Assembly: GCF_901827175.1 (NCBI RefSeq) | Contig: NZ_LR594662.1 | Coordinates: forward strand, 5,456,001-5,520,000 | Source of the DNA: Variovorax sp. RA8 | GTDB taxonomy: Bacteria; Pseudomonadota; Gammaproteobacteria; Burkholderiales; Burkholderiaceae_C | Reading direction: 5' to 3' | Length of the DNA: 64,000 nucleotides | Shown: positions 57,821 through 64,000 of the stretch, piece after piece | Position numbering within the stretch: position 1 is the first letter of the stretch | Layout: each line of letters begins with the position of its first letter | Program-made: the position numbers and the translations under genes | The notes under the pieces: generated by a model | The model's database searches: none | What the model was told of the DNA's origin: nothing | The model's input: only the letters and a program-made list of their open reading frames with translations

Positions 57821-58930
57821 ATGGCTCTTCCTCCCGAGGTTTGCATTCGCGGCGCCGGCATCGTCGGCCGAACGCTGGCGTTGCTGCTGGCGCGCGAGCG
57901 CGTCCGCGTCGCGCTGGTGGCGCCCGCAGCAGCGGCTGAAAAGGAGGACGTCCGCGCCTATGCCCTCAACGCGGCCTCGAAGGCCTTGCTCGAGACCCTG
58001 CGCGGCTGGCCCGATGCGCCGCATGCCACGCCGGTGCGCGAAATGCTGGTACATGGCGACGAAGGTGGCCGCGTGCAGTTCCATGCGGCGCGGCAGAAGG
58101 TGGAGGCGCTGGCCTGGATCGTCGACGTGCCGGCGCTGGAGCAGCAGCTCGCCGACGCCGTTCGCTTCCAGTCCCGCATCGAAGTCGTGGCCGAGCCTGT
58201 GCAGTCGCCGCTCACGGTGGTCTGCGAAGGCCGCATCAGCGCCACCCGCGAGACGCTCGGCGTGCGCTATGAGGTCACGCGCTATCCGCAGCACGCGATC
58301 GCCGCCCGCCTGGTGGCCGACGAGCCGCACGACGGTGCCGCGCGCCAATGGTTCAACGACCGGGGCGAGGTGTTCGCGCTGCTGCCGATGAGCGGCAAGC
58401 AGCTCGCGCTGGTGTGGTCGGTCGATCAGTTCCGCGCACCGGAGCTGCTCGCGCTGACGGCCGAGCAGTTCAACGCCGCCTTGCACGAGGCCAGCCACGG
58501 TGCGCTGGGCGCGGTGCGCCTGGTCAGCGAGCGCGCGTCCTGGCCGCTGCAGCGCGCCATCGCAGACCGTTGGACTGGCCGGCTCGCCGACGGCAACGCC
58601 TGGGCGCTGGCCGGCGACGCGGCGCACACGGTGCATCCACTGGCGGGCCAGGGCCTCAACCTGGGCCTGGCCGATGCCGCGGCGCTGGCGAATGTCATCA
58701 AGGACCGCGACTACTGGCGCAGCGTGGGCGACGCCCGGCTGCTGCGCGCCTACGAACGCTCGCGCCGGGCCGAGGTATTGGCCATGAGCCTCGCCACCGA
58801 CGGCCTGCAGCAGCTTTTCGCGCACAGCGCCGACCCGCTGCCGGCCCTGCGCAACTGGGGCATGCGCGGCTTCGACCGCACGCGGCTCATCAAGAACTGG
58901 GTCGCCAAGCAGGCCATGGGCTTGGCATGA
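57821..58930 (+). CDS. FAD-dependent UbiH/UbiF-type ubiquinone hydroxylase
   Basis: 369 residues from MALPPEVCIR. The FAD-binding IRGAGIVGRTLALLLAR opens the protein. A central region contains ALNAASKALLETL. The second FAD motif GDAAHTVHPLAGQGLNLGLAD closes the flavin site. Such enzymes hydroxylate ubiquinone rings. Which ring position is not decidable, so no gene symbol is given. The protein is slightly shorter than E. coli UbiH. Divergent from the MOSC gene (69 bases). Confidence 0.88.
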   Translation: MALPPEVCIRGAGIVGRTLALLLARERVRVALVAPAAAAEKEDVRAYALNAASKALLETLRGWPDAPHATPVREMLVHGDEGGRVQFHAARQKVEALAWIVDVPALEQQLADAVRFQSRIEVVAEPVQSPLTVVCEGRISATRETLGVRYEVTRYPQHAIAARLVADEPHDGAARQWFNDRGEVFALLPMSGKQLALVWSVDQFRAPELLALTAEQFNAALHEASHGALGAVRLVSERASWPLQRAIADRWTGRLADGNAWALAGDAAHTVHPLAGQGLNLGLADAAALANVIKDRDYWRSVGDARLLRAYERSRRAEVLAMSLATDGLQQLFAHSADPLPALRNWGMRGFDRTRLIKNWVAKQAMGLA

Positions 58931-59012
58931 GCCGCACGGCCGCTCCGAAGGCGAATAGCACCGCAGCCGAACGCGAAGGTACCCACTGAATTCCGCAAGC
59001 AAGACCACCACC

Positions 59013-59723
59013 ATGAAATCCGCATCCGTTCTTCTTGCCGCGCTCGCATTCGGCTGCAGCCTGGGCGCCACGGCCGGCGAAGCCGAGATCCGCCAGAACC
59101 TGGCCGCGCGCATCCCGCAGTTCGCCAAGATCGACGAGATCCGCAAGGCACCGATGCCGGGGCTCTACGAAGTGCGCATCAACGGCTTCGAGATCTTCTA
59201 CACCGACGAGCAGGGCAACTACCTGCTGCAGGGCAACCTGATCGATGTCAAGGCGCGGCGCAACCTGACCGAGGAGCGCGTCGAGAAGCTCAGCGAGGTC
59301 GCCTTCGACAAGCTGCCCGTGAAGGACGCCTTCAAGATCGTGCGCGGCAACGGCAAGCGCAAGCTCGCGGTCTTCGAGGATCCGAACTGCGGCTATTGCA
59401 AGCAGTTCGAGCGCGACCTGACCAAGGTCGACAACGTGACGATCCATCTCTTCCTCTATCCGGTGCTGGGCCCGGACTCGGTGACCAAGTCGCGCAACAT
59501 CTGGTGCGCCAAGGACAAGGCCAAGGCCTGGGCCGACTGGATGCAGCGCGGCATCACGCCCGAGACGGCCGAGTGCGATACCGCCGCGCTCACGCGCAAC
59601 CGCGAGTTCGGCCAGAAGTACAACATCACCGGCACGCCCACGTTGATCTTCAGCGACGGCACGCGCGCCCCCGGAGCGATTCCGGCCGCGCAGGTCGAGA
59701 AGCAACTCGCCGCGATCAACTGA
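59013..59723 (+). CDS. dsbC: Thiol:disulfide interchange protein DsbC
   Basis: 236 residues. Signal peptide (residues 1-21, ending TAG/ATA) to the periplasm, an N-terminal dimerisation part, then a thioredoxin fold with the CGYC active site (Cys126, Cys129) and a cis-Pro in GTPTLIF. It isomerises wrong disulfides. A second Cys pair (WC-AKDK, AECD) matches DsbC. The next gene begins inside its stop codon (TGATG), so the two are coupled. Confidence 0.95.
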   Translation: MKSASVLLAALAFGCSLGATAGEAEIRQNLAARIPQFAKIDEIRKAPMPGLYEVRINGFEIFYTDEQGNYLLQGNLIDVKARRNLTEERVEKLSEVAFDKLPVKDAFKIVRGNGKRKLAVFEDPNCGYCKQFERDLTKVDNVTIHLFLYPVLGPDSVTKSRNIWCAKDKAKAWADWMQRGITPETAECDTAALTRNREFGQKYNITGTPTLIFSDGTRAPGAIPAAQVEKQLAAIN

Positions 59724-61516
59724 TGGTCGCGGCGGCCATCCACTACCGCGTCGAATGCGCGGACCGCAACGCGCACCTGTTCGCCATCACGCTTCGCATC
59801 GAACGGCCTGACGCGGGTCAGCGCGTCTCCCTGCCGGTGTGGATCCCGGGCAGCTACCTGGTGCGCGAGTTCTCGAAGAACCTGCAGCAGCTGCAGGCCA
59901 GCCAGGGCCGGCGCAAGCCGGCCGTGCAGCAGCTCGACAAGCACAGCTGGCAGATCGACTGCACACCGGACAAGCCGCTGGAACTGCGCTACCAGGTCTG
60001 CGCGTACGACAACTCGGTGCGCACCGCCTGGCTGGACAGCGCGCGGGCCTTCTTCAACGGCACCAGCCTCTGCCTGCGCGTCGAGGGCCAGGCCGACGGG
60101 CCGCATGCGATCGAGATCGTCTCACCCGCGCTCCAGCCGGACGAGGAACGCTGGTCCTGCGCCACGGCCCTGAAGCCCGTCAAGACCGACCGCCAGGGCT
60201 TCGGCAGCTACCTTGCCGCCGGCTACGACGAGCTCGCCGACAGCCCGGTCGAGATGGGCGCCTTCTGGAGCGCCGAGTTCGAGGCCTGCGGCGTGCCGCA
60301 CCGCTTCGTGGTCGCGGGCGCACCGCCCTCCTTCGACGGCGAGCGCCTGATCGCCGACACGCGCGCCATCTGCGAGACGCAGATGCGCTTCTGGCACGGC
60401 GCCAAGGTCGGCAAGCGCGGTGGGCCGAAGCCGCCGCACGACCGCTACGTCTTCATGCTCAACGCGGTGGACGACGGCTACGGCGGCCTCGAGCATCGCC
60501 ATTCGACGGCGCTGATCTGCACGCGGCGCGACTTGCCGCAGCACGGACTCAAGAAGCAGGGTGATGGCTACACCACCCTGCTGGGCCTGGTCAGCCACGA
60601 ATATTTCCATACCTGGAACGTGAAGCGCCTGCGCCCTGCCGAGTTCGAACACTACGACTACGGCCAGGAGAACTACACGCAGCTCCTGTGGCTCTTCGAG
60701 GGCTTCACCAGCTACTACGACGACCTGCTGCTTCGCCGCGCCGGCCATCTGGATGACGCGGGCTACCTGCGCCTGCTCAACAAGACCGCCAACCAGGTGC
60801 TGCAGGCGCCGGGCCGTCATGTTCAGTCGGTGGCGCAAGCGAGCTTCGATGCCTGGGTCAAGTACTACCGACAGGACGAGCAGACTGCCAACACCACCAT
60901 CAGCTACTACACCAAGGGCGCGCTGGTCGCCCTGTGCTTCGACCTGACTCTGCGCGCCGAAGGCGGCGGCTCGCTCGACGACGTGATGCGGCTGATGTGG
61001 AAGCGCAGCGGCGGCGGGCCCGTGGCCGAGGCCGACTTTGCCGCCGCGCTGGAAACCGTCGGGGGCCGTTCCTTCTCGGACGAGATCGCGCGCTGGGTTC
61101 ATTCGACCGAGGAGCTGCCGCTGGTTGAGCTGCTGAGCCGGCACGGTATCGCCTCGAACGACGATCCGTCCCAGCGCGCGCAGGAACTGGGCATGCGCGT
61201 GGCGGAGTCGGGCGGCAGCGTGCAGGTCAAGATGGTGTTGCGCGGCGGCGCGGCCGAGCAGGCCGGCTTCTCGGCCAACGACGAGTGGATCGGCATCGAG
61301 CTGGCCGCTGCCAAGGGCCGTCCGGCACAGGGCTGGCGCATCGCGCGGCTCGATGACCTCGCGCTCTACCTCGGCGCGCTCAAGAAGATCACCGCGCTGG
61401 TGGCGCGCGACCGGCGCCTTCTGCGGTTGCCGCTCACGCTGCCCACCGGCGTGACGACCTTGCGGCTGGCCGTGCAGGATGCTGCCAAGCTCGCGCGGTG
61501 GCTGGCACCGCAGTAA
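59723..61516 (+). CDS. M61-family (glycyl-aminopeptidase-like) metalloprotease with PDZ domain
   Basis: 597 residues. N-terminal beta domain (1-150), then the zinc site HEYFH (His292, Glu293, His296) with the downstream [11 protein letters not shown] and an [13 protein letters not shown] block holding the third ligand Glu. A C-terminal PDZ-like domain (about 470-560) follows. No clear signal peptide. M61 enzymes cut N-terminal Gly or Ala peptides. Its ATG overlaps the dsbC stop. Confidence 0.9.
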   Translation: MVAAAIHYRVECADRNAHLFAITLRIERPDAGQRVSLPVWIPGSYLVREFSKNLQQLQASQGRRKPAVQQLDKHSWQIDCTPDKPLELRYQVCAYDNSVRTAWLDSARAFFNGTSLCLRVEGQADGPHAIEIVSPALQPDEERWSCATALKPVKTDRQGFGSYLAAGYDELADSPVEMGAFWSAEFEACGVPHRFVVAGAPPSFDGERLIADTRAICETQMRFWHGAKVGKRGGPKPPHDRYVFMLNAVDDGYGGLEHRHSTALICTRRDLPQHGLKKQGDGYTTLLGLVSHEYFHTWNVKRLRPAEFEHYDYGQENYTQLLWLFEGFTSYYDDLLLRRAGHLDDAGYLRLLNKTANQVLQAPGRHVQSVAQASFDAWVKYYRQDEQTANTTISYYTKGALVALCFDLTLRAEGGGSLDDVMRLMWKRSGGGPVAEADFAAALETVGGRSFSDEIARWVHSTEELPLVELLSRHGIASNDDPSQRAQELGMRVAESGGSVQVKMVLRGGAAEQAGFSANDEWIGIELAAAKGRPAQGWRIARLDDLALYLGALKKITALVARDRRLLRLPLTLPTGVTTLRLAVQDAAKLARWLAPQ

Positions 61517-61563
61517 AAACGGCGACGAGCCGCTCCCGATTTGTTCCCTTCAAGGAGATCCTC

Positions 61564-62343
61564 ATGAGCTACGAGAACATCGAAGTCCGTACCGAGGCCG
61601 GCAAGGTCGGCATCGTGACGCTGAACCGGCCCAAGGCCCTGAACGCGCTCAACGACGCGCTGATGACCGAGCTCGGCGACGCGCTCAAGGCCTTCGACGC
61701 CGACCCGGCCGTCGGCTGCATCATCGTGACCGGCAGCGAACGCGCCTTCGCCGCGGGCGCGGACATCGGCGCCATGGCGAGCTATAGCTTCGTCGACGTC
61801 TACAAGGGCGACTACATCACGCGCAACTGGGAAACCATCCGAAGCGTGCGCAAGCCGGTGATCGCGGCGGTGAGCGGCTTCGCGCTCGGCGGCGGCTGCG
61901 AGCTGGCGATGATGTGCGACTTCATCATCGCGGCCGACAACGCGAAGTTCGGCCAGCCGGAAATCAAACTCGGCGTGATCCCGGGCGCCGGCGGCACGCA
62001 GCGCCTGCCACGCGCCGTGGGCAAGGCCAAGGCCATGGACATGGCGCTGACCGGCCGCATGATGGATGCGGCCGAGGCCGAGCGCTCGGGCCTGGTGAGC
62101 CGCGTCGTCCCGTATGACAAGCTGATGGACGAGGCGCTCGGCGCGGCGCTCGTGATCGCCGACTTCTCGCAGGTGGCGGTGATGGCCGCCAAGGAGTCGG
62201 TCAATCGCGCCTTCGAAAGCGGCCTGGCGGACGGCGTGATGTTCGAGCGCCGGCTCTTCCACGCGCTCTTCGCCACCACCGACCAGAAGGAAGGCATGGA
62301 CGCCTTCGTCAACAAGCGCAAGCCAGCCTTCAAGCACGAATGA
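61564..62343 (+). CDS. Enoyl-CoA hydratase
   Basis: 259 residues from [17 protein letters not shown] 8 bases upstream decides the start. The crotonase fold is shown by [27 protein letters not shown] (oxyanion loop), [15 protein letters not shown] with the first catalytic Glu region, and [20 protein letters not shown] with the second Glu. It hydrates trans-2-enoyl-CoA in beta-oxidation, including fatty-acid and aromatic-derived chains. It converges with the next gene with a 1-base gap. Confidence 0.94.
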   Translation: MSYENIEVRTEAGKVGIVTLNRPKALNALNDALMTELGDALKAFDADPAVGCIIVTGSERAFAAGADIGAMASYSFVDVYKGDYITRNWETIRSVRKPVIAAVSGFALGGGCELAMMCDFIIAADNAKFGQPEIKLGVIPGAGGTQRLPRAVGKAKAMDMALTGRMMDAAEAERSGLVSRVVPYDKLMDEALGAALVIADFSQVAVMAAKESVNRAFESGLADGVMFERRLFHALFATTDQKEGMDAFVNKRKPAFKHE

Positions 62344-62344
62344 A

Positions 62345-63607
62345 CTAGCGGGGCGGTGCCGCGGGCGGCACCGTCTCGGACTCGGCCGGCTGGTGCGGCG
62401 CCAGCTTCAACTGCAACTGGGGCGGCGACGCAGGCTGCACCGGGTGCTCCACGGCCCTTTGCAAGGCCTCGCGCAAGGCTGCCACCGATCCCGGCGAGGG
62501 CGTACCCGTCGACGCCGCCCCGCGCCCCTCACGCCAGCGCACCTGGCTGCGCCCCAATTCGAAGGTTGCCATCACATCGCCGTTGCTGCGCTCCAGCGTG
62601 ACACGCCATTCCGGCGCGCCCGCCAACGGTTGGGCGCCGACCGCCGAGATCGCGGCCGATCCCAGCAGGGCGTTGAGGTCCTGCGCCTCCGAACGCGACA
62701 GGCTGCGGCTGGCGCCGCCTCGCTGCGTGATGGTGAGGCGGCTCCATTGCGAGAGCGCGGAGAAACTGGGCAGTTCGGGCGATCCGGTGCGCGCGGGTGG
62801 CGCCGCAGCGGCGCGCAGCTCGCGCGCGGGCTCGGCGGCATCACGGACAGCCCCGGGCGCGGCCGGAGGTGCCACGGGTGCGGCAGGCGCCGCCGCAGCG
62901 GGCGCAGGCGCGGATTGGCCCGCGGGTGCAGGGGCCTCTTTCTTCCCAGGCTCCTTCGCGGCTGCGCCGGCCGATGCGGACAGTGCCGCCTTGTCGGCTT
63001 GCCGCCGAGCCAGCTCGGAAGGCGCGTGAGCGAGCACAGGGCGTTCCGCCGAGAGGGGGGGGCGAGCGCCTTGCGCCGGGGTCGGCACCGGGGTCGGTTC
63101 CGTTGCCGCCTGCGGCGCAGGAGCCGGGCCGCCCGGGATGTCCTGGCTTGAGGGCAACGCCCGTTCTGTCGTCGGAGGTGGGAAGGCGGGCGCTGGCGCA
63201 GGCGCAGCCGACGGCGGGGGGGCCGGCGCGGCCGGGGCCTCGCTGCGCTGCGCTGGCGCGCGGACCAGTGCCTCGCCATCGGGACGCACGCCGGGCACGG
63301 GCTCGCGTTGCCAGAGCACCGCGATCAGCACGCCGACCAGCACAGTCGCAAAGGCGGCGTTCCAGGGCAGGCGGCCACCACCCTCCTGGCCGCCACCGAT
63401 GCCCAACAGCCGCTGCCACCAGGGCCGAGCGGGCTCGGGCGCGCCGGGCGCCGCGAAAGGCATCACCGCCTCGTGCGCGTGGTCGAGGATCGCCTTGCGC
63501 AGGCGCCAATTCGGCGCCACCGTGTGATCCGGCGCATGCAGAAGTGCGCGCCGCAGCGCCTCGTCGCGGAGGTCGCCGGTGCTGTTGTCGTCCGTCGTGC
63601 TGCTCAT
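62345..63607 (-). CDS. Putative anti-sigma factor / membrane-anchored Pro-Ala-rich protein
   Basis: 420 residues. A short cytoplasmic N-terminus (1-80) with LRDEALRRALLHAPDHTVAPNWRLRKAILDH, one transmembrane helix (about 83-100, AAFATVLVGVLIAVLW), and a long Pro/Ala-rich periplasmic stretch (105-290) before a small C-terminal domain (about 300-385). It starts by ATGA overlap with the sigma-factor gene, the arrangement of a cognate regulator. The anti-sigma role is inferred from this arrangement. Two G-runs of 8 and 7 bases lie in the linker (separate finding). Confidence 0.6.
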   Translation of the reverse strand: MSSTTDDNSTGDLRDEALRRALLHAPDHTVAPNWRLRKAILDHAHEAVMPFAAPGAPEPARPWWQRLLGIGGGQEGGGRLPWNAAFATVLVGVLIAVLWQREPVPGVRPDGEALVRAPAQRSEAPAAPAPPPSAAPAPAPAFPPPTTERALPSSQDIPGGPAPAPQAATEPTPVPTPAQGARPPLSAERPVLAHAPSELARRQADKAALSASAGAAAKEPGKKEAPAPAGQSAPAPAAAAPAAPVAPPAAPGAVRDAAEPARELRAAAAPPARTGSPELPSFSALSQWSRLTITQRGGASRSLSRSEAQDLNALLGSAAISAVGAQPLAGAPEWRVTLERSNGDVMATFELGRSQVRWREGRGAASTGTPSPGSVAALREALQRAVEHPVQPASPPQLQLKLAPHQPAESETVPPAAPPR

Positions 63608-64000
63608 GGGCGACGCTCCAGCACCGTCAGGTAGCGCTCCATGCAGGCGCGCAGCTTCTTGAGCCCGTAGCGCAGGCGGCTGCGCACGGTTTCGAAATTG
63701 ATATCCAGCGTCTGCGCCATCAGCTCGACCGTGAAGCCATCCTCGTGGTGAAGCAGGAAGGCCGAGCGTTGCTCGTCCGGCAGCTCATCGAGGCAAGCCA
63801 GCAGACGGCGGCCGGCGGCGCGCCAGAAGGCCAACTCCTCGGCCGACGGATGGGCGGCATCGGAAGGTGTCCCGCCCCCGTTCAGCAAACCGCGGCTGAA
63901 CAGGCGCGCCGCCTCGAGGCCGTCGCCGTCCTCGTCATGGGCGTAGAAGGTGACTTCGCGCCCGCTCAGGCGCAGCCGGTCCATGGCCAGGTTGTGCGCG
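63604..64000 (-). CDS. Sigma-70 family RNA polymerase sigma factor (3' part, cut by window edge)
   Basis: The C-terminal ~131 codons are present. ARAHNLAMDRLRLS at the edge is the end of region 2. Region 4 follows (about LDELPDEQRSAFLLHHEDGFTVELMAQTLDINFETVRSRLRYGLKKL), an ECF-type helix-turn-helix. The gene continues beyond 64000. It overlaps the putative anti-sigma gene by ATGA, so both are co-expressed. Confidence 0.9.
   Translation of the reverse strand, partial: AHNLAMDRLRLSGREVTFYAHDEDGDGLEAARLFSRGLLNGGGTPSDAAHPSAEELAFWRAAGRRLLACLDELPDEQRSAFLLHHEDGFTVELMAQTLDINFETVRSRLRYGLKKLRACMERYLTVLERRP

Overview
The window is G+C-rich chromosomal DNA of a betaproteobacterium, most likely Comamonadaceae and Variovorax-like. 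The basis is gene content and order: a rubA-pilGHIJ-chpA cluster next to thiD and hemL, a dusB-fis-purH run, a yqgE-ruvX-pyrR-pyrB-pyrC' operon, a tamA-tamB pair, and pcaQ/pcaHG. This is an inference from synteny and protein families; no database search was possible.

Layout. (1) 1-4677: aromatic catabolism. A probable two-subunit hydroquinone dioxygenase (large subunit cut by the window edge) lies downstream of a LysR gene. A second LysR gene (PcaQ-like) is divergent from protocatechuate 3,4-dioxygenase (pcaHG). (2) 4689-15500: a diheme cytochrome c, an overlapping MoxR-membrane protein-GNAT-VWA operon, a 2OG-Fe(II) oxygenase and tamA-tamB. (3) 15534-15608: tRNA-Arg(CCT), whose 3' end is the attachment site of a 9.8-kb integrative element (15586-25400). 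The element has a P4-type integrase, an AlpA-type regulator, a replication-like protein gene containing four copies of a 13-bp palindrome, several small unknown genes, and a divergent cassette with an SRAP (YedK/HMCES-like) gene around a LexA-like box. (4) 25401-30503: decayed prophage-like DNA outside attR. It holds a broken zinc-finger/SANT-like gene, a 105-bp fragment of a second SRAP gene, a probable gtr-like membrane protein, and a lysis cassette (endolysin with nonsense and deletion, holin-like, zinc-knuckle ORF, frameshifted Rz, Rz1). Copies of a terminator-containing repeat are shared with the island. (5) 30623-64000: core genome again. It contains NadM-Nudix, an I78-like lipoprotein, plsC, the pyr operon, photolyase, the Pil-Chp chemosensory system, rubredoxin, thiD, hemL, purH, fis, dusB, ychF, a MOSC protein, a UbiH-like hydroxylase, dsbC, an M61 peptidase, an enoyl-CoA hydratase, and a putative sigma/anti-sigma pair running off the right end.

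How the genes work together. PcaQ probably controls pcaHG, which opens the protocatechuate ring; the hydroquinone dioxygenase would feed a parallel lower pathway. PilG, PilH, PilI, PilJ and ChpA form one phosphorelay that tunes type IV pilus motility. PyrR, PyrB and the catalytically defective PyrC' belong to pyrimidine synthesis, with PyrC' probably a structural partner of PyrB. DsbC serves periplasmic disulfide repair. TamA and TamB form an outer-membrane assembly module.

The most unusual material is in 15.5-31 kb: the SOS-type SRAP cassette, the palindrome array inside a replication-like gene, a one-base defect in attR that could make excision damage the tRNA, and evidence of repeated insertion of related elements at this locus. 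Outside it, a C/U-rich candidate small RNA at about 33.33-33.51 kb also has no annotation.
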